Positions 50,718 to 60,185 of a stretch of 64,000 bases of DNA are shown here, piece after piece. The first letter of the stretch is position 1. Every line of letters starts with the position of its first letter. The DNA comes from Streptomyces decoyicus. GTDB lineage: Bacteria; Actinomycetota; Actinomycetes; Streptomycetales; Streptomycetaceae. A model generated the notes under the pieces. It saw only the letters and a program-made list of their open reading frames with translations, was not told the DNA's origin and did no database searches. The position numbers and the translations under genes were made by a program. Location: NCBI RefSeq assembly GCF_019880305.1, contig NZ_CP082301.1, positions 2,604,001 through 2,668,000 on the forward strand, in the 5' to 3' direction.

Positions 50718-51983
50718 GTGAACGCGACCAATCGCACCGTGGTCGTCACCGGTATCGGCGCAACCACACCGCTGGGTGGCGACAGCGCTTCGTCCTGGGA
50801 GGCAATGCTCGCCGGACGTTCCGGTGTCGGCACGCTCGACCAGGACTGGGCGGCCGAGCTTCCCGTCCGGATCGCCGCACAGGCGGCCGTGGACCCGGCG
50901 GAGGTCCTCCCCCGGGCGCAGGCCCGCAAGCTGGACCGCTCGGCGCAGCTCGCGCTGATCGCGGCCCGCGAGGCCTGGGCGGACGCCGGTTTCACCGCCA
51001 AGGCCGGTGAGGACACCTCGGTGGACCCCGACCGGCTCGGCGCCGTCATTGCCTCCGGCATCGGCGGCGTGACCACCCTGCTCGGCCAGTACGACGTGCT
51101 CAAGGAGAAGGGCGTCCGCCGCGTCTCCCCGCACACCGTGCCGATGCTGATGCCCAACGGCCCGTCCGCCAACGTCGGCCTGGATGTGAACGCCCGCGCC
51201 GGTGTGCACACCCCGGTCAGCGCCTGTGCGTCCGGCTCCGAGGCGATCGGCTACGCCATCGAGATGATCCGTACGGGCCGCGCCGACATCGTCATCGCGG
51301 GCGGTACGGAGGCGGCCATCCACCCGCTGCCGATCGCCGCCTTCGGCAACATGATGGCGATGTCGAAGTCCAACGACGACCCCGAGGGCGCCTCCCGTCC
51401 CTTCGACACCGCGCGCAACGGTTTCGTCATGGGTGAGGGCGCCGGCGTGATCGTCCTGGAGTCGGCCGAGCACGCCGCCAAGCGCGGCGCCCGGGTCTAC
51501 GCCGAGGCCGTCGGCCAGGGCATCTCCGCCGACAGCCACGACATCGTGCAGCCCGAGCCGTCCGGCAACGGCATTGCACACGCACTCCAGAACCTCCTGG
51601 ACTCCAACGACCTCGACCCGGCGGAGATCGTGCACGTGAACGCGCACGCCACCTCCACGCCGCAGGGCGACCTGGCCGAACTGAAGGCACTGCGCAAGGT
51701 CTTCGGCGACGACACCGACCACATGGCGGTCTCCGCCACGAAGTCGATGACGGGCCACCTCCTGGGCGGCGCCGGCGGTGTCGAGACGGTCGCCGCGATC
51801 CTGGCGCTGTACCACCGGGTGGCACCGCCGACGATCAACGTCGACGAGCTCGACCCGGAGGTCGATGCGGACATCGTCCGCGGCGAGCCCCGCAAGCTGC
51901 CCGCCGAGGGCCGCATCGCGGCCCTGAACGACTCGTTCGGCTTCGGCGGCCACAACGTGGTGCTGGCCTTCCGGACGGTCTGA
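50718..51983 (+). CDS. fabF: Beta-ketoacyl-ACP synthase II
   Basis: The 421-residue KAS II has nucleophile C170 in V-S-A-C-A-S-G and the two His of N-A-H-A-T-S-T-P and S-M-T-G-H-L-L-G-G-A-G. It elongates acyl-ACP. Start GTG 50,718 (M-N-A-T-N-R-T-V-V-V-T-G-I-G) is favoured over an upstream in-frame ATG at 50,655 that lies in the acpP-fabF spacer. It is the last gene of the fas cluster; a strong terminator follows 12 nt after the stop. Confidence 0.95.
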   Translation: MNATNRTVVVTGIGATTPLGGDSASSWEAMLAGRSGVGTLDQDWAAELPVRIAAQAAVDPAEVLPRAQARKLDRSAQLALIAAREAWADAGFTAKAGEDTSVDPDRLGAVIASGIGGVTTLLGQYDVLKEKGVRRVSPHTVPMLMPNGPSANVGLDVNARAGVHTPVSACASGSEAIGYAIEMIRTGRADIVIAGGTEAAIHPLPIAAFGNMMAMSKSNDDPEGASRPFDTARNGFVMGEGAGVIVLESAEHAAKRGARVYAEAVGQGISADSHDIVQPEPSGNGIAHALQNLLDSNDLDPAEIVHVNAHATSTPQGDLAELKALRKVFGDDTDHMAVSATKSMTGHLLGGAGGVETVAAILALYHRVAPPTINVDELDPEVDADIVRGEPRKLPAEGRIAALNDSFGFGGHNVVLAFRTV

Positions 51984-51995
51984 CACGCACCGTCA

Positions 51996-52030
51996 GGGCC
52001 CGCCCCGGTGATAGTCACCGGGGCGGGTCC
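51996..52030. terminator. Terminator of the fas cluster
   Basis: GGGCCCGCCCCGGTGA (51,996-52,011) pairs with its complement (52,015-52,030) at 15 of 16 positions around a TAG loop, between fabF and a convergent gene, so it may serve both. Confidence 0.9.
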
Positions 52031-52040
52031 TGTGCATGTC

Positions 52041-52931
52041 TCAGCCGTCGAAGCTGGCGAAGTACGCGGCGGTCGCGTCCTCTTGGCCGTGGCCCTGCTG
52101 CTCGGCCCGGCGGAGGCGTTCCGCGGCCGCCGTCGCCAGATCCATCCGCACTCCGGTGTCCCGGGCGGCCTCCAGGATGAGCCGGGCGTCCTTGCGGGCC
52201 GCGGACACCGTGAAGCTCGCGGGGTAGTTCTCGGACAGGATCAGCTCGGTTTTCAGCCGGAGATACGGCAGGTCGAGCGCCCCGCCGGCAACCGCGTCGA
52301 GGAAGTCGCGGGGGTCCACACCGAGCGCCTCGGCGAGCGCGACGGACTCACCCGTACCGCTGATGACCGTCAGCACCCAGTTGTTGACGACGAGCTTGAG
52401 ACGGCTGGCCGCCCCGCTCGCGGCGTCCTCACCGATCCACAGGGTCCGGCTACCGACGCAGTCGAAAACCCGCCCGGCGCGCTCCCGTACGTCCTGCGGG
52501 CCCGCTGCCAGGACCGTCAACTCCCCCTTCTCCGCGGGCGCCTTGGTGCCGAGCACGGGGGCGTCCACGAACCGCAGGTGGTGCTCGTCGGCGAACCGGG
52601 CGAGCGACGGCAGCGCTTCGGTCCCCACCGTGCTCGTCTGGAGCCACAGGGCACCGGCCGGCAGCGCGGTGGCGGCCTGCCCGATCGCCTGGCGGACGGC
52701 CTCGCCGTCGAGCAGCATCGTGAGGACCACATCGGCGCCTTCCACCGCCTCGGCGGGAGTGCCGGTGACGCGGATCCCGTCGGCGGCCAGCGGCTCGGCC
52801 TTGGCACGCGTGCGGTTCCAGGCACGCACGTCGAGGCCCGCCCCGGCGAGGTTGCGGGCCATCGCGGCCCCCATGATTCCGGTGCCGAGCACCGCTACGG
52901 AAAGGGCGTCGGAAGAGTGGTTGTCGGCCAT
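52041..52931 (-). CDS. NAD(P)-dependent beta-hydroxyacid dehydrogenase-like oxidoreductase
   Basis: The 296-residue protein has an N-terminal Rossmann domain with G-T-G-I-M-G-A-A-M-A-R-N-L, and the catalytic Lys in L-K-L-V-V-N-N, the pattern of the 3-hydroxyisobutyrate dehydrogenase/tartronate semialdehyde reductase family. The substrate is unknown. It is convergent with fabF and 66 nt downstream of the DUF3145 gene in the same direction, so they may be co-transcribed. Confidence 0.85.
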   Translation of the reverse strand: MADNHSSDALSVAVLGTGIMGAAMARNLAGAGLDVRAWNRTRAKAEPLAADGIRVTGTPAEAVEGADVVLTMLLDGEAVRQAIGQAATALPAGALWLQTSTVGTEALPSLARFADEHHLRFVDAPVLGTKAPAEKGELTVLAAGPQDVRERAGRVFDCVGSRTLWIGEDAASGAASRLKLVVNNWVLTVISGTGESVALAEALGVDPRDFLDAVAGGALDLPYLRLKTELILSENYPASFTVSAARKDARLILEAARDTGVRMDLATAAAERLRRAEQQGHGQEDATAAYFASFDG

Positions 52932-52997
52932 GACGGCACGCTAGGCGGTGGAGCGGACTCCAGGGCAGCCACTGCCGCGTGTCGGGGCCCCGGGGGC

Positions 52998-53492
52998 CTA
53001 GACGACCTGGTGGAGCCAGCGGACCGGGGCGCCCTCGCCCGCGTACCGGAACGGCTCCAGCTCGTCGTCCCAGGGCTTGCCGAGGAGCTTGTCGACCTCG
53101 GCGGCCAGCTCGGTCTCGCCGCGCGCCGAGCGGGCGACCGCGGCGCGCAGCCGGTCCTCGGGGATGAGGATGTCGCCGTGGATGCCCGTGACGGCGTGGA
53201 AGATGCCCAGTTCGGGGGTGGAGCTGTAGCGCTCGCCCTCGGCGGTGGAGCAGGGTTCCGCGGTCACTTCGAAGCGCAGCAGATGCCAGCCGCGCAGTGC
53301 GGAGGCCAGCTTGGAGGCCGTCCCGGCCTCCCCCTGCCACGAGAACTCTGCTCTCCAGGTGCCCGGGGACGCCGGCTGGCGGATCCAGTCGAGATTGACG
53401 CGCACACCGAGGACGCCCGCCACGGCCCATTCGACATGCGGGCACAGCGCGCGCGGAGCGGAGTGGACGTACAGAACTCCACGTGTCGTCAC
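52998..53492 (-). CDS. DUF3145 family protein
   Basis: The 164-residue protein has the DUF3145 signatures T-R-G-V-L-Y-V-H-S-A-P-R-A-L-C-P-H-V-E-W and the C-terminal E-G-A-P-V-R-W-L-H. The family is confined to actinobacteria and is regularly found near the fas cluster. Its function is unknown. No signal peptide or membrane segment is present. Confidence 0.9.
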   Translation of the reverse strand: MTTRGVLYVHSAPRALCPHVEWAVAGVLGVRVNLDWIRQPASPGTWRAEFSWQGEAGTASKLASALRGWHLLRFEVTAEPCSTAEGERYSSTPELGIFHAVTGIHGDILIPEDRLRAAVARSARGETELAAEVDKLLGKPWDDELEPFRYAGEGAPVRWLHQVV

Positions 53493-53594
53493 CGGGACCT
53501 CCAGTGCGGTTCGAGGTTCGCCTTCCCCAGCGGCCTCGTGCCCGTTCCGGTTGCGGCCGGGACAGTTGTCATTCTGCCCCAGTGGTCACTTCGG

Positions 53595-53610
53595 CACCAG
53601 CATGCTGGTG
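53595..53610. promoter_or_regulatory. Perfect 16-bp palindrome in the DUF3145/SGNH intergenic region
   Basis: CACCAGCATGCTGGTG lies about 100 nt upstream of the DUF3145 start, in a 322-nt divergent region (53,493-53,814) that is AT-richer than its surroundings and holds no gene. A second small palindrome GTACCGTCGGTAC is at 53,764-53,776, nearer the SGNH gene. Both are candidate operators. Confidence 0.5.
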
Positions 53611-53814
53611 ACCTACAGTAAACACCATTGGGCGGAATTTGCCGCAAAAGGGACAGGAAATGACGTGATGTAATTTGTCTGTGCCGACTGCACTGGCCAC
53701 TTTGGGTCACCGCCCGGCAGGCACGGGGCAAAGCTACCGCGCGGTGCCGGTCGAGGGGGTGACGTACCGTCGGTACCCGAAGAGATATCACTCGCACGCC
53801 GGAGGGGACAGGGG

Positions 53815-54705
53815 ATGGCGCAGATCGATCGGCCCTTTCGCCCCCGGCACCGCCGCTTCCGCCTCCGATCCTCACGCACCGTCGCCGTCGCGTCCGCGCT
53901 GGTGATCGCGCTCACCTCCTGTAGCTCCGGCGGGCACCCGGGCAAGCGGCACGCCAAGCCGGCGCCCGTCTGGCGCACCGACCCCCACTCGATCGCGGCA
54001 CTCGGCGACTCGATCACCGTCGGCTTCGACGCCTGTACGTTGCTCTCCGACTGCCCCCGGGTCTCCTGGGCCACCGGCACCGATCCCAAGGTCGGCAGCC
54101 TCACCCGACGGCTGGTCAAACACCCCGCCACACACAGCTGGAACTTCGCCAGGACCGGTGCGCTGATGAGCGATCTGCCGGACCAGTTCACCAAGGCCGT
54201 CGACCACAGGCCCGAGCTGGTCACGGTCCTCATCGGCGCCAATGACGCCTGCCGGCGCGATGTCGCGGCGATGACCCCGAAGGCCGCCTTCCGGGCCGAC
54301 TTCGCGCGGTCCATGAGGTATCTGCGGCGCGCGCTGCCGCACACCCAGGTGTATGTCGCGGCGGTCCCTGATCTGCTGCGGCTGTGGTCCGAGGGGCGCA
54401 AGAACCCGCTCGGCAAACAGGTGTGGAAGCTGGGCATCTGCGGGTCCATGCTGCGCGATCCGGACGATCTGTCGAAGGCGGCGCAGGGCCGCCGGGCGAA
54501 GGTGCAGGAGCAGGTGAGGGCCTACAACTCCGCACTCGCCGAGGTGTGCGGCAAGGATCCGCTGTGCCGCTTCGACCAGTCGGTCTTCGACTACCGCTTC
54601 ACGGGGCGCCAGTTGAGCACCTGGGACTGGTTCCACCCGGGCACCAACGGTCAGAAGCAGCTGGCCGCAATGGCGTTCCGCACGATCACCCGGGCACGGC
54701 CGTAG
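53815..54705 (+). CDS. SGNH/GDSL-family hydrolase, predicted lipoprotein
   Basis: The 296-residue protein has a basic N-terminus, hydrophobic segment and lipobox L-T-S-C (C36), so it is probably anchored outside the membrane. The SGNH blocks are A-L-G-D-S-I-T-V-G (S66), G-A-L in block II, G-A-N-D (block III) and D-W-F-H-P (block V, catalytic D and H). Six further Cys may form disulphides as in secreted Streptomyces lipases. It is a likely esterase or lipase of unknown substrate. GGAGGGGACAGGGG precedes ATG. Confidence 0.88.
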   Translation: MAQIDRPFRPRHRRFRLRSSRTVAVASALVIALTSCSSGGHPGKRHAKPAPVWRTDPHSIAALGDSITVGFDACTLLSDCPRVSWATGTDPKVGSLTRRLVKHPATHSWNFARTGALMSDLPDQFTKAVDHRPELVTVLIGANDACRRDVAAMTPKAAFRADFARSMRYLRRALPHTQVYVAAVPDLLRLWSEGRKNPLGKQVWKLGICGSMLRDPDDLSKAAQGRRAKVQEQVRAYNSALAEVCGKDPLCRFDQSVFDYRFTGRQLSTWDWFHPGTNGQKQLAAMAFRTITRARP

Positions 54706-54762
54706 CGCCTGCGCGCGGTCCCCGGGCGCTGCCCGCCCGGCCGTCGGCATAGGCTCACGCGC

Positions 54763-55806
54763 ATGAGGACGCAGGTCAGCAGGGAACCCTTCGGCACGCT
54801 GGACGACGGCGCCCGCGTCGACCGCTGGACCCTGGAGTCGGGCCCCGCAGGGCTACGGGTCCGCATCCTCACCTACGGCGGGATCGTCCAGACGGTGGAG
54901 GCGCCGGACCGGGACGGGGTGCGGGGGCAGCTGGCGCTGGGCTTCGCCGACCTCGCGTCGTATGCCGCGCACGGCGGGTCGCACTTCGGTGCGCTGGTCG
55001 GGCGGTACGCGAACCGGATCGCCGGGGCGTCCTTCGTCCTCGACGGCAGGACCTGCGCGCTGACGCCGAACAACGGGCGCCACAGCCTGCACGGCGGGCC
55101 GGGCGGCTTCTCCCGGGTGGTGTGGGACGCCCGGGAGGTCGACGGTGGTGTGCAGCTGCACCGGGTCAGCCCGGACGGCGAGGAGGGCTTCCCCGGCGCC
55201 CTGGACGTGCGCGTGACGTACACCCTCTCCCCCGGCGCGCTGCGTATCGTCTCGCGCGCGACGACCGACGCGCCGACCGTCGTCAACCTCACCAACCACA
55301 CGTACCTCAATCTGGGTGGGGACGGCAGCGGCAGCGCCGCCGGTCATGAGCTGCGGCTGGCGGCCTCCCGGTACACGCCGGTCGACGGCACCGGCATTCC
55401 GGTGCCCGGCGCGCCCGCCGACGTCACCGGCACCCGCTTCGACTTCCGGGCGGCGCGCGCGGTGGCAGGCGCGTACGACCACAACTTCGCGCTGGACGGC
55501 GGGGTCCGCGAGGCCCCGCGCACGGTCGCGGAGCTGTACGACCCGCGCTCGGGCCGCGCTCTGGAGCTGGCCACCACCGAGCCCGGACTCCAGCTCTACA
55601 CCGCAGATCACCTCGACGGCACCCTGACCGGAACGTCGGGCGTCCCCTACGGCCCGGCGGCCGGTCTCGCCCTGGAGACCCAGCACTTCCCGGACTCCCC
55701 GAACCGTCCGGACTTCCCCAGCACGGCGCTGCTGCCCGGCGAGAGCTATCGCTCGGAGACGGTGTACGCGTTCTCGGTGCGGCCGCAGGGTGCGGGGGAC
55801 CCCTAA
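54763..55806 (+). CDS. Aldose 1-epimerase (galactose mutarotase)
   Basis: The 347-residue protein carries the mutarotase motifs N-N-G-R-H-S-L-H-G-G (catalytic His), N-L-T-N-H-T-Y-L-N-L (second His), a Y-D-H-N-F substrate Asp, and Q-L-Y-T-A with the later E-T-Q-H-F-P-D-S-P-N. It interconverts alpha and beta aldoses in the cytoplasm. It is 57 nt downstream of the SGNH gene, possibly in the same transcript. Confidence 0.92.
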   Translation: MRTQVSREPFGTLDDGARVDRWTLESGPAGLRVRILTYGGIVQTVEAPDRDGVRGQLALGFADLASYAAHGGSHFGALVGRYANRIAGASFVLDGRTCALTPNNGRHSLHGGPGGFSRVVWDAREVDGGVQLHRVSPDGEEGFPGALDVRVTYTLSPGALRIVSRATTDAPTVVNLTNHTYLNLGGDGSGSAAGHELRLAASRYTPVDGTGIPVPGAPADVTGTRFDFRAARAVAGAYDHNFALDGGVREAPRTVAELYDPRSGRALELATTEPGLQLYTADHLDGTLTGTSGVPYGPAAGLALETQHFPDSPNRPDFPSTALLPGESYRSETVYAFSVRPQGAGDP

Positions 55807-55927
55807 GGGCGGGGGCGCACAAGGTCATACTGTGCGGCGACGACGCGGGGCGGCGCAGAAGGAACGATGAGCAGTGACCGGATCTCCGGTCTCCGTGTCC
55901 GTTGCCTGCTCCGGGAGACCTCTCACC

Positions 55928-56626
55928 ATGGCCCGCCTCCGCGTTCCCCATCTCGTGCTGTCCTGTGCGGCGTTGACCGTGCTGACGACCGGCTGCTCGC
56001 TGTCGGGTTACGGCCCGACGAAGGACGCGGAGCGGACGTACACCGTGCGCGGCACGGTCACCGCGCTGTCGGCGACGACGCACGGCGGGAACATCGAGGT
56101 CGTGCCGATCGACGCCGGCGGGTCGGTCAAGGTGACGGAGAAGTATGTGTACAACGACCAGAAGCCGAACCCCGACCACGGGGTCAAGGGCGGACGGCTG
56201 ACGCTCAAGGCCGCGGACTGCGGCATGGGGCGCAGGTGCGAGGTGAACTACCGGGTGCTGCTGCCGCGCAACGCCTCGGTCGACCTGCGCACCAGCGGTG
56301 GGGACATCACCGTCCACGGCGCCGCGGGCGGGATCGCCGCGGAGACCAGCGGCGGGGACATCACCGTCGCGGACTCCACGGCCCGCACGGCGAAGGCGAA
56401 GACCAGCGGCGGAGATGTCGACCTCGCGCTGTCCGCGGCGCCCGACGAGGTGTCGGGCCGGACCAGCGGAGGCAATGTCACCATCCGCCTCCCGAAGGGT
56501 TCGTATGCGGTGAATGCCACGACCAGCGGCGGCACCCGCAAGGTCTCCGTCCCGACGGACGAGGGCTCCGCACACAAGGTGACGGCCCGGACGAGCGGCG
56601 GTGATGTGTCGGTGGTGACCTCATGA
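55928..56626 (+). CDS. DUF4097-like lipoprotein with repeated TSGGD strands
   Basis: ATG 55,928 behind GGGAGA gives 232 residues. The signal ends in lipobox L-T-T-G-C (C23). The mature part is a beta-solenoid-like array in which T-S-G-G-(D/N)-(I/V) recurs about every 18-22 residues from 125 onward (five to six rungs), as in DUF4097 putative adhesins. It is predicted to sit on the outer face of the membrane. The function is unknown. An upstream in-frame GTG start at 55,874 is rejected because it would bury the signal peptide. Confidence 0.8.
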   Translation: MARLRVPHLVLSCAALTVLTTGCSLSGYGPTKDAERTYTVRGTVTALSATTHGGNIEVVPIDAGGSVKVTEKYVYNDQKPNPDHGVKGGRLTLKAADCGMGRRCEVNYRVLLPRNASVDLRTSGGDITVHGAAGGIAAETSGGDITVADSTARTAKAKTSGGDVDLALSAAPDEVSGRTSGGNVTIRLPKGSYAVNATTSGGTRKVSVPTDEGSAHKVTARTSGGDVSVVTS

Positions 56627-56757
56627 GGGAGCGCGGGGGACGCGGGGGGCTCGGGGGACGCAGGGGACGTTCCTGGGGAGGAGTGCCCCCGTCTCTGGCC
56701 TTGGTCCCGGCCCCGTCCCTGGCCCCGCCCCCGCCCCTGGTCCTCGCCCCCGCCCCG

Positions 56758-59358
56758 TCAGCCGACCGTGACCTCGGCCGTCAGCCTGCGGTCGTCGACG
56801 CTGTGCGCCGCCTCGACGAGGTAGACGCCCTTGACCCGGCGCCAGCCGCCGTCCCCCGCCGTCCCGACGTCCCCCGCTTCTCCGCCGCCGTCGCCCTCGT
56901 CCCAGACCGCGAAGGCCCGGTCCGGCAGCGGGATCTCGGCCTCCGCGCTCTCGCCGGGACCTGCCTCGACGACGGCGAAGCCGGCCAGCCAGCGGGCCGG
57001 GCGCTCCGGAGCGTCAGGGGCGGCGTCCGCGGTGGGCGCCAGATAGATCTGGACGACCTCGCGTCCGGTCCTGTCGCCCGTGTTGCGCACCCGCACCCGC
57101 ACCGAGTCGGGGGTGGTGTCCAGCGACTCGTACTCCCAGTCGGTGTAGCCGAGTCCGTGGCCGAAGGGGTAGGCGGGAGCGGGAGCGGACCGCTGCCAGG
57201 CGCGGTAGCCGATATACACCCCTTCGGAGTACGTGAGTTGGCCGTCGGCCGGGGTGACGGCGCTGACCGGGGCGTCGGCGAGACGGGCCGGCCAGGTGGT
57301 GGGGAGCCGGCCGCCCGGCTCGTGGGCGCCGAGCAGGACGTCGGCCAGCGCCGCACCGGCCTCCTGGCCGGGGAACCAGCTCAGCAGCACGGCAGGGACC
57401 TGCTCGCGCCACGGAAGCTCCACCGGAGAGCCGGAGTTGACGACCACGATGGTGTGCGGGTTGGCGGCGGCGACCCGGGTGACCAGCTCGTCCTGGCGGC
57501 CGGGCAGCCGAAGATCTCGGCGGTCGAAGCCCTCGGACTCGACCTCGTCGGTGGTGGCGACGACCACGATCGCGACATCGGCCCCGGCCGCGGCGCGGAC
57601 GGCCTCGGCGATCTCCGCGTCGTCATCGAGCTGCGGTGCACTGTGGCCGAGGGCGAAGTTCAGCCCGTCCAGGCCCTCGCCGAGGTCCGGGCCGCCGGGC
57701 ACGAACCGCAGGGTGATCCCGACGCTCTCACCCGCCGTCAGCTCCGCCGTCAGCCGCCGCTCGACGGGGTGCATGAAGGCCTCGAACGGGTCATTGCCGT
57801 CCGGCGCGCAGCGGCCGTCGAAGAGGACCGCACCGCCGACGGTCAGCCGCAGCCCGCCGGTGCCGGAGACGGCGAGGGTGTGGCTGCCGGTGCTCCGCGG
57901 GGTGAAGCTGCCGGTCAGCTCGACGGCGCCCAGGTTCTGCCGGGTGACGCCCTCGGGCAGGCGGCCCATCACCCGCACCTGGCCGTCGGACCGGGAAATC
58001 TCGGCGAGCAGTTGGCCATCGGCGGCCAGGTAGCGGGCGCGCAGCGTGAAACCTTCACGTGCGTACGGGACCCGGGTGCGCGGCTCCGCGCCGAGCGCGA
58101 AGGTGACCTCGACGTCGTCGGGGAGTGCGGCGCGCAGCCCCTCCAGCGGGGAGAGGACCGCGTCGGGGAAGACGGTCGCCGAACCACCGCCGAGCACCCG
58201 GGCGTCGCGCGCGGCCGCCCCGATGACGGCGACCCTGCGGACGGCCGTGGCGTCGACCGGCAGCGCCCGCCGCTCCGCGCCCACCGGCTCGTTGCGCAGC
58301 AGTACGCACCCCCGCCGGGCGATCTCGCGGGCCACCGCCCGGCCGTCGATCCCCTGGGGCACCTCGGCCGGTTCGACCGCCGCCGGCACCCCCTCCAGAC
58401 ATCCGGTACGGGCGGCGAGCAGCAGCACCCGGCGCACCGCGTCGTCCACCTCCGACTCGGCCACCTCACCCGCACGGACGGCCTCGGCGAGCGGCGCCCC
58501 GTAGACCGTACGGGGCCCCGGCATCGCCACGTCCAGGCCGCCGCGCAGGGCGCGCACGGTGTCGCGGGCGGCCGTCCAGTCGGAGACATTGACGCCGTCG
58601 AAGCCCCATTCGCCGCGGAGGACGTCCTGCACGAGCGCGCGGTGTTCGGTCATCGTCGCGCCGTTGACCTGGTTGTAGGCGGTCATGACGCCCCAGGGCC
58701 GGGCGTGTTCGACGATGTGCTCGAAGGGTGCGAGATAGAGCTCGCGCAGCGGGCGCGGGGCGATGCGGTTGTCGACCGTGAACCGGTCGGTCTCCGCGTC
58801 ATTGCCGACGAAGTGCTTGACCGTCGTGCCCACACCACCTTCCTGCACACCGCGCACATACCCGGCGCCGATCGCGCCGGTGAGCAGCGGGTCTTCCGCA
58901 TAGCACTCGAAGTGGCGGCCGCCCAGCGGTGAGCGGTGGAGGTTGACCGTCGGCGCGAGGAGTACGTGCACGCCCTTGCGGCGGGCTTCCTGGGCGAGGA
59001 GGTGGCCGGCCCGGCGGGCGAGCCCGGGGTCCCAGGTGGCGGCCAGCGCGGTGGGGCTGGGCAGGGCGACCGAGGGGTCCTCGGCGTTCCACTCCTGGCC
59101 CCGTACCCCGACGGGGCCGTCCGACATCACCAGCGACCGCAGCCCGATCGCGGGCACGGCCGGCAGGGTCCACATGTCCTGGCCGGACAGCAGTGCGGCC
59201 TTGGTGTCGAGGTCGAGCGCGGCGAGCGCCCGCTCCACCGCTGCGGTGTGGTCCTGCGCGCGGCCACGGGCAGGGCGGCGGGCGTCGGCATCGGCGGGAG
59301 GAGTAGGACCAGTGGGTTCAGTGGGATCAGTGGGATCGTGGGGCTGGGCGTCGGTCAT
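56758..59358 (-). CDS. Glycoside hydrolase family 3 beta-glycosidase with PA14 domain
   Basis: ATG 59,358 gives 866 residues: a disordered Pro/Thr N-terminus, GH3 barrel with K181-H182 and nucleophile D260 in V-N-V-S-D-W, the C-terminal GH3 domain interrupted by a PA14 carbohydrate-binding module (about 435-560), and a fibronectin-III-like end. PA14-containing GH3 enzymes act on beta-glucosides or cello-oligosaccharides. No signal peptide is seen, so it works on imported sugars. It is divergent from a TetR gene that may regulate it. Confidence 0.92.
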   Translation of the reverse strand: MTDAQPHDPTDPTEPTGPTPPADADARRPARGRAQDHTAAVERALAALDLDTKAALLSGQDMWTLPAVPAIGLRSLVMSDGPVGVRGQEWNAEDPSVALPSPTALAATWDPGLARRAGHLLAQEARRKGVHVLLAPTVNLHRSPLGGRHFECYAEDPLLTGAIGAGYVRGVQEGGVGTTVKHFVGNDAETDRFTVDNRIAPRPLRELYLAPFEHIVEHARPWGVMTAYNQVNGATMTEHRALVQDVLRGEWGFDGVNVSDWTAARDTVRALRGGLDVAMPGPRTVYGAPLAEAVRAGEVAESEVDDAVRRVLLLAARTGCLEGVPAAVEPAEVPQGIDGRAVAREIARRGCVLLRNEPVGAERRALPVDATAVRRVAVIGAAARDARVLGGGSATVFPDAVLSPLEGLRAALPDDVEVTFALGAEPRTRVPYAREGFTLRARYLAADGQLLAEISRSDGQVRVMGRLPEGVTRQNLGAVELTGSFTPRSTGSHTLAVSGTGGLRLTVGGAVLFDGRCAPDGNDPFEAFMHPVERRLTAELTAGESVGITLRFVPGGPDLGEGLDGLNFALGHSAPQLDDDAEIAEAVRAAAGADVAIVVVATTDEVESEGFDRRDLRLPGRQDELVTRVAAANPHTIVVVNSGSPVELPWREQVPAVLLSWFPGQEAGAALADVLLGAHEPGGRLPTTWPARLADAPVSAVTPADGQLTYSEGVYIGYRAWQRSAPAPAYPFGHGLGYTDWEYESLDTTPDSVRVRVRNTGDRTGREVVQIYLAPTADAAPDAPERPARWLAGFAVVEAGPGESAEAEIPLPDRAFAVWDEGDGGGEAGDVGTAGDGGWRRVKGVYLVEAAHSVDDRRLTAEVTVG

Positions 59359-59499
59359 GCGGCTCTCCGGTGCTTCCTCAGTGGACGGGCAGGCCCCCTG
59401 TCCCGGATTGTTGCCGCCCCACATTCCGGCCGGTAGGTGTCGTTACTTTTCCGTTACACCAGCCGTACGGGATCTCCACGCGAGAGTTACGCTCGGCCG

Positions 59500-60171
59500 G
59501 TGACTGCACGAGACCAGGACGGACCCCGCCGCGGCGGGGCGGGTGCCCGACAGGGCGGTGGCGGGCGGGAGGCCCAGCGCGCGGAGCGGCGCGAGGCCCT
59601 CCTGGAGGCCGCCATGGAGCTCATCGCCGAACGCGGCTACCGCCGCACCTCGCTCGCCGCCGTCGCCGAGCGCGCCGGACTGACCCAGCAGGGGCTGCTG
59701 CACCACTTCCCGACGAAGGAACTGCTGCTGGTCGGCGTGCTGGAGGCGCGCGACCGCTGGGACCTGGCCTCGGCCGCCGCGGCGTCCGACACCTTGCGCA
59801 CCGACGCCCTCGCCCAGCTCGTCGACTACAACGCCACCCGCCCCGGCATCGTCCGGACCTACACGGTGCTGTCCGCCGACAGCGTCACTGAGGACCACCC
59901 CGCCCGCGCCTTCTTCGAATCCCGTTTCCGCGCCGTACGGGCCTCGATGGCCGAGGTGCTGCGGGCCGAGTACGGCGACACCCTGCCCGGCGGCCTGACC
60001 CCGGAGCGGGCGGCGCCGCTGCTGACCGCCGTGATGGACGGGCTGCAACTGCAATGGCTGCTGGACCCGGACGAGGTGGACATGCCGGCGGCGTTCCGGG
60101 ACTTCCTGGCGCTGCTCGGGCGCGGGGAGGACGACGGCGACGGATCCGGCGAGGAGCCGGGCGGGGGCTGA
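59500..60171 (+). CDS. TetR-family regulator divergent from the GH3 gene
   Basis: GTG 59,500 gives 223 residues. The HTH region (about 30-75) has R-R-E-A-L-L-E-A-A-M-E-L-I-A-E-R-G-Y, then L-A-A-V-A-E-R-A-G-L-T-Q-Q-G-L-L-H-H-F, followed by a TetR C-terminal domain. TACGCT at 59,488-59,493 ends 6 nt before GTG, which suggests a leaderless message; an earlier ATG at 59,437 is less likely. Divergence from the glycosidase suggests control of it, with an unknown effector. Confidence 0.88.
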   Translation: MTARDQDGPRRGGAGARQGGGGREAQRAERREALLEAAMELIAERGYRRTSLAAVAERAGLTQQGLLHHFPTKELLLVGVLEARDRWDLASAAAASDTLRTDALAQLVDYNATRPGIVRTYTVLSADSVTEDHPARAFFESRFRAVRASMAEVLRAEYGDTLPGGLTPERAAPLLTAVMDGLQLQWLLDPDEVDMPAAFRDFLALLGRGEDDGDGSGEEPGGG

Positions 60172-60185
60172 CCCCGTACCCGTAT

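Noticed and set aside
52363..52944. Plus-strand open frame opposite the dehydrogenase gene
   Set aside because: It is antisense to a complete NAD(P)-dependent oxidoreductase and gives a Ser/Arg/Pro-rich product with no domain.
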